Assembly (NCBI RefSeq): GCF_003945545.1
Contig: NZ_CP029617.1
Span: forward strand, 3,049,001-3,113,000
DNA: 64,000 nt
Direction: 5' to 3'
Source: Streptomyces sp. WAC 01529
GTDB lineage: Bacteria > Actinomycetota > Actinomycetes > Streptomycetales > Streptomycetaceae
Positions 16,574 through 25,798 of the stretch are shown here, in pieces; positions within the stretch are counted from its first letter, which is position 1; the number at the start of each line of letters is the position of its first letter. The position numbers were made by a program, and so were the translations under genes. The notes beneath the pieces are model-generated. The model had not been told where the DNA came from and ran no database searches. It was given only the letters and a program-made list of their open reading frames with translations.

Positions 16574-17451
16574 CCGGGCCCGCGGCGCGCGCCCGGATCG
16601 CCGCGCCCCACCCGGACGTGGCACCCCTGCCGCCCGCGGCCGCGCGCGAGCCTGGTGTGCGGGAGTTGCGCGGTGTGCCCTATCTCCAGGCGGCGGGCAG
16701 CCGGCCCCTGGAACTCGACCTGTGGCTCCCGGGCACCGCCCCCGACTCCGCTCCGGCGCCGCTGGTGGTGTTCGTGCACGGCGGCGCCTGGTTCCTCGGC
16801 CGCCGCGACGACATGGGCCTGCGCACCCGCCAATGGTCGCCGGGCCCGTTCGCGCGCATCGCGGCCGCCGGATGCGCCGTCGCCTGCGTCGACTACCGGC
16901 TCAGCGGCGAGGCCGCCTTCCCCGCCCCGCTCGACGACCTGCGGGCCGCCCTGCGCTGGCTCACCCTGCGCGGCGCGGAACTCGGCGTCGACACCGGGCG
17001 GACCGTGGTCTGGGGCGACTCCGCGGGCGGCCACCTCGCCTCGCTCCTCGCGCTGGCCGAGCCGTCCGTCGCGGGCGCGGTGATCTGGTACGGCCCGAGC
17101 GACCTGACCACCGCGCGGGGCCACTTCACCCCGGAGGACCCCGCCACCCCGGAGGCGCGCCTGCTGGGCGCGGCCCCGGCGGCCGTCCCGGAGCGGGCCC
17201 GGGCGGCCAGCCCCGTGGCCCAAGTCGCCCCGGGGGCCCCGCCGTTCCTCCTGGTCCACGGCGACGCGGACACCATGGTGGACCACTCGCACAGCGCGTC
17301 CCTGGCGGCCGCGCTCCGGCAGGCCGGTGCCGAGGCGGAACTGTGGACGGTCCCGGGCGCGGACCACGCCTGGCACGGCCTGCCGGAGACGGAGGTCGAG
17401 CGGATCTTCACGCGCTCACTGGACTTCGTACGAAACCACGCGAGGCCGTGA
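16570..17451 (+). CDS. Alpha/beta-hydrolase esterase coupled to queD
   Basis: 293-residue cytosolic serine hydrolase of the BD-FAE/carboxylesterase type. The oxyanion motif HGGAW is at residues 70-74, nucleophile S151 in GDSAGGH, acid D232 or D234 in HGDADTMVD, and His266 in GADHAWHG. The GTG start at 16570 shares 4 nt with the queD stop codon, strong evidence for one operon. Because QueD makes an ester (depside), the natural inference is that this enzyme cleaves it to protocatechuate and phloroglucinol carboxylate; kynurenine formamidase-like activity is an alternative in this fold. No signal peptide is present. Confidence 0.85.
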   Translation: MTGPAARARIAAPHPDVAPLPPAAAREPGVRELRGVPYLQAAGSRPLELDLWLPGTAPDSAPAPLVVFVHGGAWFLGRRDDMGLRTRQWSPGPFARIAAAGCAVACVDYRLSGEAAFPAPLDDLRAALRWLTLRGAELGVDTGRTVVWGDSAGGHLASLLALAEPSVAGAVIWYGPSDLTTARGHFTPEDPATPEARLLGAAPAAVPERARAASPVAQVAPGAPPFLLVHGDADTMVDHSHSASLAAALRQAGAEAELWTVPGADHAWHGLPETEVERIFTRSLDFVRNHARP

Positions 17452-17470
17452 AGACCCGGGCCGGGGAATT

Positions 17471-17515
17471 CAAGCCCGTCCGGCGATCGAGGACGAGCTG
17501 GGCGCAGCCCGCGAT
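17471..17515. repeat. Dispersed intergenic repeat (CCCGTCCGGCGATCGAGGAC type)
   Basis: CAAGCCCGTCCGGCGATCGAGGACGAGC-type element between the convergent esterase and hppD. Related copies lie at 24807-24896 and a degenerate one at 44617-44640. It may act as a bidirectional terminator. Confidence 0.65.
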
Positions 17516-17524
17516 CAACGGCGC

Positions 17525-18748
<1,224 letters not shown>

Positions 18749-18803
18749 GCGGAAGGCAAGGATGGGCGGGCTATCTGTACATGATGACCACCCTGGAGGG
18801 CGC

Positions 18804-19274
18804 ATGGCGATCGATCATCTGGACGGCAGGCTCATCGTGCTCCTGGCGCGGGAGCCGCGTATCGGGGTTCTTGAGGCGTCCCGCAGGCTCGGCGTCGCGC
18901 GCGGCACGGTGCAGGCGCGGATGGACCGGCTTCAGTCCAATGGAGTCATCCGCGGCTTCGGCCCCGAGGTCGATCCGGCGGCGCTCGGCTACCCCGTCAC
19001 CGCCTTCGCGACGCTGGAGATCAAACAGGGCCAGGGCGCGGACGTACGCGCCCATTTGGCGACCGTCGCCGAGGTGCTCGAACTGCACACCATCACGGGC
19101 CACGGCGATATGCTCTGCCGCCTCGTGGCCCGGTCGAACGCCGATCTCCAACGTGTGATCGACCGCGTCGTGGGTTTTGATGGCATCGTCCGGGCTTCCA
19201 CGGCGATCGTCATGGAAAACCCCGTTCCGCTGCGGATCATCCCGCTCGTGGAGCAGGCGTCCGAAGACCCCTGA
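18804..19274 (+). CDS. Lrp/AsnC-family regulator
   Basis: 156 residues. N-terminal helix-turn-helix (IDHLDGRLIVLLAREPRIGVLEASRRLGVARGTVQARMDRL) is followed by the C-terminal RAM ligand-binding fold (FATLEIKQGQGADVRAHL, LELHTITGHGDMLCRLVA). The start at 18804 has CTGGAGGG 4-11 nt upstream; the frame is open further upstream but crosses the operator. Divergence from hppD suggests control of tyrosine degradation in response to an aromatic amino acid, as known for HpdR-like regulators in related organisms; this is inference. Confidence 0.88.
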   Translation: MAIDHLDGRLIVLLAREPRIGVLEASRRLGVARGTVQARMDRLQSNGVIRGFGPEVDPAALGYPVTAFATLEIKQGQGADVRAHLATVAEVLELHTITGHGDMLCRLVARSNADLQRVIDRVVGFDGIVRASTAIVMENPVPLRIIPLVEQASEDP

Positions 19275-19335
19275 GTCGACGACCCCGAGCGCTTCGGAAG
19301 GCGAGCGCTCCGGGAAAGGCGAGGTGAGCACTTCA

Positions 19336-19983
19336 GTGAACTTCTGGGACTACCTCGGCAACCGGCACCAACAGTTGCTGACGGACGCCTACCAGCACGC
19401 CAGCGCCGTCTTCCAGTGCATGGTCGTGGCGACCCTCATCGGCGTACTGATCGGCGTCCTCACCTACCGCAGCGAGTGGGCGGGCAATCTGGCCACCACC
19501 GCCACCTCCACCATCCTCACCATCCCCTCGCTCGCCATGATCGGTCTGCTGATCCCCGTCGTCGGGCTCGGTGTCGCGCCGACGGTCATCGCGCTGACCC
19601 TCTACGGCCTGCTGCCGATCGTGCGCAACGCCATCGTCGGCCTGCGCGGCGTCGACCCCTCGCTCGTCGACGCGGCGAAGGGCATCGGGATGTCGCGGGC
19701 CGCCCGGCTCTTCAAGGTGGAGCTGCCGATCGCCTGGCCGCCGATCCTGACCGGCATCCGGGTCTCCACGCAGATGCTGATGGGCATCGCGGCCATCGCC
19801 GCGTACGCCTCCGGGCCCGGGCTCGGCAACGAGATCTTCCGCGGCATCGGCTCGCTCGGCAGCAAGAACGCGCTCAACCAAGTGCTCGCGGGCACGCTGG
19901 GCATCATCGTCCTGGCGCTGCTCTTCGACGCCGCGTACGTCCTGATCGGCCGGCTGACGATCTCAAGGGGTATCCGTGTCTGA
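19336..19983 (+). CDS. Osmoprotectant ABC transporter permease (OpuCB/ProW type)
   Basis: 215-residue inner-membrane subunit with about five to six membrane helices. The binding-protein-dependent transport motif EAA-like loop is present as VDAAKGIGMSRAARLFKVELPIAWPPILTGIR. The GTG at 19336 (VNFWDYLGN) is preceded by GAGGTGAG with 7-nt spacing. GTG 19324 is an in-frame alternative four codons upstream. This is the first gene of four that overlap end to start; its stop overlaps the ATPase GTG by 8 nt. The likely substrate class is glycine betaine, choline or carnitine, by family membership of the whole operon. Confidence 0.88.
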   Translation: MNFWDYLGNRHQQLLTDAYQHASAVFQCMVVATLIGVLIGVLTYRSEWAGNLATTATSTILTIPSLAMIGLLIPVVGLGVAPTVIALTLYGLLPIVRNAIVGLRGVDPSLVDAAKGIGMSRAARLFKVELPIAWPPILTGIRVSTQMLMGIAAIAAYASGPGLGNEIFRGIGSLGSKNALNQVLAGTLGIIVLALLFDAAYVLIGRLTISRGIRV

Positions 19984-21295
19984 GACCACCGCCGCCACCA
20001 CCTCCGGGTCCACCGCCTCCGGAGCCGACTCCGGGGCCGCCGGGACCTCCGGGGCCACCTCCGGGGCCACGATCGAGCTGGAGAACCTGACCAAGCGCTA
20101 CCCGGGCAGCCACGAGCCGGCCGTGGACAGCGTCAGCATGGAGATCAAGGCGGGCGAGACCGTCATCTTCGTCGGCCCCTCCGGCTGCGGTAAGTCGACC
20201 ACCCTGAAGATGATCAACCGCCTCATCGAGCCGACCAGCGGCCGCATCCGCATCGACGGCGAGGACGTCACCGACATCGACCCGGTGAAGCTGCGCCGCA
20301 AGGTCGGGTACGCGATCCAGTCATCCGGCCTCTTCCCCCACATGACGGTCGCCCAGAACATCGCCCTCGTGCCGAAGATGATCGGCTGGGGCAAGTCGCG
20401 GATCAAGTCACGGGTGGAGGAGATGCTGGACCTGGTCGGCCTAGACCCGGGCGAGTTCCACGGCCGCTATCCGCGCCAGCTCTCCGGCGGACAGCAGCAA
20501 CGCGTCGGCGTGGCGCGGGCGTTGGCGGCCGACCCGCCCGTGCTCCTGATGGACGAGCCGTTCGGCGCGGTCGACCCGATCACCCGCGACCACCTCCAGG
20601 ACGAGCTGATCCGGCTCCAGCACGAGCTGCACAAGACGATCGTCTTCGTCACCCACGACTTCGACGAGGCGATCAAGCTCGGCGACCGCATCGCCGTACT
20701 GCGGGAGCGCTCGCACATCGCGCAGTTCGACACCCCCGAGGCGATCCTCACCAACCCCGCCGACGACTTCGTGTCGGGCTTCGTGGGCGCGGGGGCCGCG
20801 CTCAAGCGTCTCAACCTCACGCGCGTACGGGACGTGGAGATCGCGGACATCCCGACGGTGACCGTCGACGACCCGTTGCAGACCATCTTCGACAAGCTGC
20901 GCGTCAGCGGCGTCAACGAACTGCTCCTGCTCGACAAGCGCGGCCGCCCCTACAAGTGGCTGCGGCGCGGGGACCTGATGCGCGCCAAGGGCTCGCTGGC
21001 CCGCGCGGGCACCCTCGTCCACGACACGGTGACCCGCGACGCCACGCTGCGCGACGCGCTGGAAGCGGTGCTCACGGACAACGCGGGCCGGGTCGCGGTG
21101 ACCGGTCGGCGCGGGGAGTACACGGGCGTCGTCGACATGGAGACGCTGATGAACTCCGTCCACGAGATGCTGGAGGCCGACCGTCTGGACGCCGTCGAGC
21201 ACCAGCACGAACTGGAGGAGCAGCGCGCCCAGTTGACCCACCAGGAGCAGGAGGGCGCGGGCTACGGCGATCCCGGAGGGGCGGCGAAGGCATGA
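19976..21295 (+). CDS. Osmoprotectant ABC transporter ATPase (OpuCA/ProV type)
   Basis: 439 residues from GTG 19976. A Ser/Thr/Gly-rich leader (residues 1-31) precedes the nucleotide-binding domain. Walker A is GPSGCGKST at 67-75, the Q-loop IQSSGLFPHM, signature LSGGQQQRVGVARAL, Walker B VLLMDEPFGAVDP and H-loop FVTHDFDEA. After about residue 265 there are two CBS-like segments (DIPTVTVDDPLQTIFDKL and TRDATLRDALEAVLTDNAGRVAV), the domain that senses ionic strength in OpuA-type transporters. The TGA stop overlaps the next ATG (ATGA). Confidence 0.93.
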   Translation: MSETTAATTSGSTASGADSGAAGTSGATSGATIELENLTKRYPGSHEPAVDSVSMEIKAGETVIFVGPSGCGKSTTLKMINRLIEPTSGRIRIDGEDVTDIDPVKLRRKVGYAIQSSGLFPHMTVAQNIALVPKMIGWGKSRIKSRVEEMLDLVGLDPGEFHGRYPRQLSGGQQQRVGVARALAADPPVLLMDEPFGAVDPITRDHLQDELIRLQHELHKTIVFVTHDFDEAIKLGDRIAVLRERSHIAQFDTPEAILTNPADDFVSGFVGAGAALKRLNLTRVRDVEIADIPTVTVDDPLQTIFDKLRVSGVNELLLLDKRGRPYKWLRRGDLMRAKGSLARAGTLVHDTVTRDATLRDALEAVLTDNAGRVAVTGRRGEYTGVVDMETLMNSVHEMLEADRLDAVEHQHELEEQRAQLTHQEQEGAGYGDPGGAAKA

Positions 21296-22146
21296 GGCCC
21301 GACGAGCGCCGCCCCCAAGGGGAGCACGAGGTCAAGGGCCTCGCGTTCCGTGACGTCGGCGAGGACGAGCAGGAGGCGCCGCCCGCGCCCGCGGCCGGGC
21401 GGCAGCCGCGCCGGGTCACCTGGCAGAAGGTGACGTTCCTGCCCGCCGTGCTCGCGGTGATCCTGCTGCTCACCTGGTGGTGGTTCCAGCAGGCCGACCT
21501 GGACTCGATCTCCAGGAACGCGCTGGCGAACGGCAACGTGTGGCTCAGGCTCCGCCAGCACATCGAACTCACCGCGATCTCCACCTTCTTCGTCCTCATC
21601 ATCGCCATCCCGCTCGGCATCCTGCTGACCCGCGGGAAGCTGCGCAGGGCGGCGCCCGCCGTGATGGCCCTGGCCAACATCGGCCAGGCGACCCCGGCGA
21701 TCGGCCTCCTCGCCCTCCTGGTGATCTGGCTGGGCATCGGCGAGAAGGCGGCCCTGATCGGCATCATCACCTACGCCGTCCTGCCGGTCCTGTCCAACAC
21801 GATCGCGGGCCTGAAGGCGAACGACCCGACGCTCCTGGAGGCGGCGCGGGGCATCGGCATGTCGCCGCTCGGCGTCCTCGGCAGGGTCGAACTCCCGCTG
21901 GCCGTACCGCTGATCCTGGCGGGCGTGCGCACGGCGCTCGTCCTGAACGTCGGCACGGCGACGCTGGCCACCTTCGGCGGAGGCGGCGGCCTCGGCGACC
22001 TGATCACGACGGGGATGACGAACCAGCGCATGCCGGTCCTGATGCTCGGCTCGATCCTGACGATCGCGCTCGCGCTCCTGGTGGACTGGCTGGCCTCACT
22101 GGCCGAACTTGTCCTGCGCCCGCGCGGGTTGGAGGTGCGGTCATGA
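21292..22146 (+). CDS. Osmoprotectant ABC transporter permease, second subunit
   Basis: 284 residues. A hydrophilic N-terminal region of about 45 residues precedes a membrane domain with about six helices. It carries the conserved loop LLEAARGIGMSPLGVLGRVELPLAVPLILAGVR and is homologous to the first permease of the operon. ATG 21292 overlaps the ATPase stop by 4 nt and is preceded by GGAGGGG. Having two different permeases with one ATPase and one binding protein is the OpuC/OpuB arrangement. Confidence 0.9.
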   Translation: MRPDERRPQGEHEVKGLAFRDVGEDEQEAPPAPAAGRQPRRVTWQKVTFLPAVLAVILLLTWWWFQQADLDSISRNALANGNVWLRLRQHIELTAISTFFVLIIAIPLGILLTRGKLRRAAPAVMALANIGQATPAIGLLALLVIWLGIGEKAALIGIITYAVLPVLSNTIAGLKANDPTLLEAARGIGMSPLGVLGRVELPLAVPLILAGVRTALVLNVGTATLATFGGGGGLGDLITTGMTNQRMPVLMLGSILTIALALLVDWLASLAELVLRPRGLEVRS

Positions 22147-23111
22147 GGGTTACGTGGCGTACGGGCGGCCTCGCCGTGCTGGCGGGAGCCCTCCTGGTGA
22201 GCTGCGGCCTCACCAGCGGCAGCCCCATGGTGGACGACGTGAAGCCGGGCTCCATCGGCAAGGGCCTGCCCCTCAAGGGCGCGGACCTCACCGTCACCTC
22301 CAAGGAGTTCACCGAGCAGCTGATCCTCGGCGCGATCATGGGCATCGCCTTCGAGGCGGCGGGCGCGGACGTGCTCGACCGCACGGGCATCCAGGGCTCG
22401 ATCGGTGCGCGCGAGGCCGTCAAGGGCGGTGACGCGGACGCCATGTACGAGTACACGGGCACCGCCTGGATCACGTACCAGGGCAACACCGAGCCCATCG
22501 ACGACCCGCACAAGCAGTGGCAGGCGGTGCGCGACGCGGACCTGAAGAACGGCATCACCTGGCTCGCGCCCGCCACGCTCAACAACACGTACGCGCTGGC
22601 GATGAACGGCCGGAACGCGGCGAAGTACAAGACGAAGACGCTCTCGGACGTGGCGTCCCTCTCCAAGTCCGACCCGAAGGCGGTCACGCTCTGCGTGGAG
22701 AGCGAGTTCGCCTCCCGCGAGGACGGCCTGCCGGGCATGCAGAAGGAGTACGGGATGAGCGTCCCGTCCGCCAACATCACCAAGATGGACACCGGCATCA
22801 TCTACACGCAGGCGTCCAAGGGGTCGTGCACGTACGGCGAGGTCTTCACCACGGACGGCCGCATCAAGGCGATGGACCTGACGACGATGGAGGACGACAA
22901 GCGCTTCTTCCCCAACTACAACGCGGCCCCCGAGATCAACAGCAAGTCCCTGGAGCGGCACCCGGAGATGGCGGAGATCCTGGCCCCCATCACCAAGGCC
23001 CTGAACAACACGGTGGCGCGGGACCTCAACTCGAAGGTGGACGTGGACGGCCAGGACCCGCACGCGGTGGCGAAGGAGTGGCTGGTCCAGGAGGGGTTCG
23101 TGAAGGAGTAG
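22143..23111 (+). CDS. Osmoprotectant ABC transporter substrate-binding lipoprotein
   Basis: 322 residues. A lipoprotein signal (MRVTWRTGGLAVLAGALLVSCG, lipid-attached Cys21 in LVSC) is followed by an OpuAC/ProX-type periplasmic-binding fold: DLTVTSKEFTEQLILGAIMGIAFEAAG and YEYTGTAWITYQG. The aromatic residues around that last motif are where the quaternary ammonium ligand would sit. ATG 22143 overlaps the permease stop (ATGA). It is the last gene of the operon; the following palindrome may terminate the transcript. Confidence 0.92.
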   Translation: MRVTWRTGGLAVLAGALLVSCGLTSGSPMVDDVKPGSIGKGLPLKGADLTVTSKEFTEQLILGAIMGIAFEAAGADVLDRTGIQGSIGAREAVKGGDADAMYEYTGTAWITYQGNTEPIDDPHKQWQAVRDADLKNGITWLAPATLNNTYALAMNGRNAAKYKTKTLSDVASLSKSDPKAVTLCVESEFASREDGLPGMQKEYGMSVPSANITKMDTGIIYTQASKGSCTYGEVFTTDGRIKAMDLTTMEDDKRFFPNYNAAPEINSKSLERHPEMAEILAPITKALNNTVARDLNSKVDVDGQDPHAVAKEWLVQEGFVKE

Positions 23112-23132
23112 TCCCGCTACGAAGGCCCGCTA

Positions 23133-23174
23133 CAAAGACTCCGTTGCAGAGAAAGCATTGCAACGGAGTCTTTG
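23133..23174. promoter_or_regulatory. 16-bp-arm perfect palindrome, ArsR operator and/or terminator
   Basis: The left arm is 23133-23148 (CAAAGACTCCGTTGCA), the loop is 10 nt, and the right arm is 23159-23174. It overlaps the -35 box TTGCAA (23158-23163). A 17-nt spacer then leads to TACGCT (23181-23186), only 7 nt before ATG 23194. It is suited to autorepression of the regulator, and its stem could also stop transcripts from the ABC operon. Confidence 0.7.
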
Positions 23175-23193
23175 CATGCCTACGCTGACAGGC

Positions 23194-23781
23194 ATGACGG
23201 CACCCAAGTCCCGCCGGACGGTCACGCTGGACGCCCGCTCCCTGCGCGGGCTCGCTCATCCGCTGCGGATCCGCCTGCTCGGTTCACTGCGGCGCGACGG
23301 CCCCGCCACCGCCTCCCAACTGGGCGTGCGGCTCGGCGAGTCGAGCGGGTCGACCAGCTACCACCTGCGGCAGCTGGCGGCGCACGGATTCGTCGAGGAC
23401 GCCCCGGAGCGGGGCAAGGGCCGGGAGCGGTGGTGGCGGGCGGCGCACCAGGGGACGAGTTTCGACGACGCGCTGCTGCACGACGCGGACCCGACCGTGC
23501 GCGGGGCCGCCCAGCTCTACCTCCACGAGGTGGCGTCCCTCTACATCGAAGCGCTGTCCACGTGGGTCGGCACGAGCCACGAGTGGCCGGAGGAGTGGAT
23601 CGCCAGCTCGGACATGAGCGACGCCATGCTGCGGCTGACCCCCGAGCGGACCGCCGAACTGAAGGACAGGATCCACGAGGTCATCGAGGGCTTCCGCGAG
23701 TCGGCGAGCGACGAGCACGACCCACGAGCGGCCCTCGTCCGCATCCAGACACAGCTCATCCCGACGCGCCCCACCGACTGA
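23194..23781 (+). CDS. ArsR-like winged-helix regulator, probably leaderless
   Basis: 195 residues. HTH region RSLRGLAHPLRIRLLGSLRRDGPATASQLGVRLGESSGSTSYHLRQLAAHGFVE (about residues 12-65) is an ArsR/HTH_20 type. A C-terminal helical domain of ~110 residues (LHEVASLYIEALSTWVGTSHEWPEEW) is of the kind seen in many Streptomyces homologues. MTAPKSRR at 23194 sits 7 nt after a -10 box, implying leaderless translation; ATG 23176 is the alternative start. It was probably transcribed separately from the ABC operon. The effector is unknown. Confidence 0.85.
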   Translation: MTAPKSRRTVTLDARSLRGLAHPLRIRLLGSLRRDGPATASQLGVRLGESSGSTSYHLRQLAAHGFVEDAPERGKGRERWWRAAHQGTSFDDALLHDADPTVRGAAQLYLHEVASLYIEALSTWVGTSHEWPEEWIASSDMSDAMLRLTPERTAELKDRIHEVIEGFRESASDEHDPRAALVRIQTQLIPTRPTD

Positions 23782-23794
23782 AGGGCTGACGACC

Positions 23795-24007
23795 ATGCAC
23801 CCTGACATCCACCTGAGGCTGCACCACGACCGCGCCGCCAAGTTACGGCACGCGGCACCCCCGCGGCGCACACGCCCTCACCCACGTATACGTACGCAAC
23901 TCGGCTGGACGCTCGTGGAGTTGGGGCTGCGGCTGGTCAGCAGCTCGGGAGTTCGCCGCCCTTGCCCAGCGCCCGCAGCGCCTCGACCGTCCCCTTCAGC
24001 GTCGTGA
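23795..24007 (+). CDS. Small basic protein with TTA codon, downstream of regulator
   Basis: 70 residues, starting 13 nt after the regulator stop. The N-terminal part MHPDIHLRLHHDRAAKLRHA and the hydrophobic helix TQLGWTLVELGLRLV resemble small Streptomyces proteins I have seen beside ArsR-like regulators; no function is known. Codon 17 (23843-23845) is TTA, so translation may need the bldA tRNA. The last ~23 codons run antisense to the 3' end of the Lon-like gene, so the C-terminus is probably unconserved. Moderate confidence that it is real. Confidence 0.5.
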   Translation: MHPDIHLRLHHDRAAKLRHAAPPRRTRPHPRIRTQLGWTLVELGLRLVSSSGVRRPCPAPAAPRPSPSAS

Positions 24008-24746
24008 CCGGGACGAGGCGCAGCCCCTTGGGGAGTTCCGCCTTGGCGTCCGCGCACTCGGCCCGCGGCACCAGGAAGACCGACGCGCCGTCGCGCCGCG
24101 CGCCCTGCGTCTTCAGGGCGACGCCGCCGACCGGGCCCACCTCGCCGGAGGCGGTGATCGTGCCGGTGCCCGCGATGTCGCGGCCGCCCGTGAGGTCGCC
24201 GCCGCTGCCGTCGCCGTCCAGCTTGTCGATGATGCCGAGCGACAGGAACAGGCCCGCGCTGGGGCCGCCGACCTTGCCGAGGTCGACCCGGACGTCCGCC
24301 TTGCCGGTGTCGTCGTAGCCGTTCGCCTTCAGATAGGCCATGGCCGCCTTGACCGCCTCGTCCTGCGACTTCTTCATGTCGCCGAGGTTGTGCTTCTGGA
24401 CTTCCTTCACGTCGTCGCCGGTCGGATAGACCGAGTCCTTCGGCATCACGGCACGGTCGGTCCGGAACCACCCGTCGACCACGTCACCGAGCCGCACGTC
24501 CATCTGCGGCCCCGTCGCCGCGATCGTCGTCATGCGCAGAGCACCCTTGGTCTCCCGGGTGGGGACGCCGCTGATGGTGAGCACGGGCTTGCCCTCGTAC
24601 TTGCCGAGCACGTTCGCCGTACCGCCGGGCTGCGCCACGGCGAACGGCAACGGCGCGACCGCCGCGACGGCGAGCAGGGCCACGACGGGCAGGGCGCAGA
24701 CGGCGAGGGCCTGGCCCCGGCTGAATCGAGCGAAGGAGAAAACCAC
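23937..24746 (-). CDS. Membrane-anchored Lon-like (S16) serine protease, no evident PDZ
   Basis: 269 residues with an N-terminal membrane segment (ALAVCALPVVALLAVAAVAPL, about 13-35). The Lon proteolytic fold has catalytic Ser163 in GGPSAGL and Lys212 in GGVALKTQGA, plus TGTITASGEVGPVGG. YlbL-type relatives are about 340 residues and carry a PDZ domain between the anchor and the protease; here only ~100 residues with no PDZ-like motif fill that space. It is convergent with the small TTA ORF. Its substrate is unknown. Confidence 0.85.
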   Translation of the reverse strand: MVFSFARFSRGQALAVCALPVVALLAVAAVAPLPFAVAQPGGTANVLGKYEGKPVLTISGVPTRETKGALRMTTIAATGPQMDVRLGDVVDGWFRTDRAVMPKDSVYPTGDDVKEVQKHNLGDMKKSQDEAVKAAMAYLKANGYDDTGKADVRVDLGKVGGPSAGLFLSLGIIDKLDGDGSGGDLTGGRDIAGTGTITASGEVGPVGGVALKTQGARRDGASVFLVPRAECADAKAELPKGLRLVPVTTLKGTVEALRALGKGGELPSC

Positions 24747-24806
24747 GGGATCAATCTAACGTGACGAAAACGCGACGGGTCCGGCGGACAGGGACGAGCA
24801 ATATCT

Positions 24807-24896
24807 AGCCCGTCCGGCGATTGAGGACAAGCTCGGCGCAGCCGGCGGGATCAAGCCCGTCCGGCGCTTGAGGACGAGCCAGGCGCAGCCGGCGAC
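24807..24896. repeat. Two direct copies of dispersed intergenic repeat
   Basis: Copies at 24807-24846 and 24853-24896 share AGCCCGTCCGGCGMTTGAGGAC, a short spacer, and GGCGCAGCCGGCG. They occupy nearly all of the gap between the Lon-like protease start and the iclR stop. They match the element at 17471. Confidence 0.8.
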
Positions 24897-24911
24897 AGAC
24901 CGAGCCCCAGC

Positions 24912-25553
24912 TCAGCGCAACGCATCGGCGACTTCGCGCGCCGCGTCCACCACCCGCGGCCCCACCCTCTCCGGCACGGAGTCCGCCAGCATCACCACGC
25001 CCACGCTGCCCTCTATCCCCGTCACCCCGACCAAGGGCGCCGCGGCCCCGCTCGCCCCGGCCTCCAGCTCGCCGTGGGTGAGCGCGTAACCGGGGTCCGT
25101 CACCAGCCCCTGCCGGGCCGCCAGGATGGCGCGGCCCGCCGCACCCCGGTCCAGGGGGTGGCGGAAACCCGTGCGGTACGCCACGTGGTAGTCCGTCCAC
25201 GTCGGCTCCACCACCGCGACCGCGAGGGCCTCCGTGCCGTCGACGAGCGTCAGATGCGCCGTGGCCCCGATGTCCTCGGCGAGCGAGCGCAGCGCCGGCA
25301 GCGCGGCCTCCCGCACCAGCGGATGCACCTGGCGGCCGAGCCGCAGCACGCCGAGGCCGACGCGGGCGCGCCCGCCGAGGTCCCGTCGTACGAGCGCGTG
25401 CTGTTCGAGGGTGGCGAGCAGGCGGTACACCACGGTGCGGTTCACGCCGAGCTTGTTGGACAGCTCGGTGACCGTGAGGCCATGGTCGGTGTCGGCCAGC
25501 AGCTTGAGGACGCGCAGTCCTCGGTCCAGCGTCTGGGATGTCTCCGCGGTCAC
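24912..25553 (-). CDS. IclR-family transcriptional regulator
   Basis: 213 residues. N-terminal winged helix (QTLDRGLRVLKLLADTDHGLTVTELSNKLGVNRTVVYRLLATLE, residues ~6-50) and C-terminal GAF-like effector domain (RSLAEDIGATAHLTLVDGTEALAVAVVEP, RHPLDRGAAGRAILA). AAGGAG lies 8 nt before GTG 25553 (VTAETSQTL), so that start is preferred to the GTG at 25562. No metabolic gene is adjacent, so the target is unknown. Confidence 0.9.
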   Translation of the reverse strand: MTAETSQTLDRGLRVLKLLADTDHGLTVTELSNKLGVNRTVVYRLLATLEQHALVRRDLGGRARVGLGVLRLGRQVHPLVREAALPALRSLAEDIGATAHLTLVDGTEALAVAVVEPTWTDYHVAYRTGFRHPLDRGAAGRAILAARQGLVTDPGYALTHGELEAGASGAAAPLVGVTGIEGSVGVVMLADSVPERVGPRVVDAAREVADALR

Positions 25554-25798
25554 GACGCCCACTCCTTAAGTGAGGGTCGGCGACCTCCTTACGCGGCGGT
25601 TGCGCCGCCGGTCCCGTGGGCGACGCGCGTCAGAGGCCGCCGGTCGGAACACCGGCTGCGCTCCGCGGCGGCGCTGCCACGGGGCGTGTGCGTTGCGGGG
25701 ACAGTAGCGAGGCCGTCCCGCTCAGCGGAAGACTCCGTCCAGAATCCGGGCATGCAGACGTCCCCGGCGCCCCCCATTGCCCCGTTACGCGGGGGGTG

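Noticed and set aside
23158..23193. Start of the ArsR-like gene at the first in-frame ATG (23158 frame start)
   Set aside because: It would put the start codon inside the operator and upstream of the -10 box.
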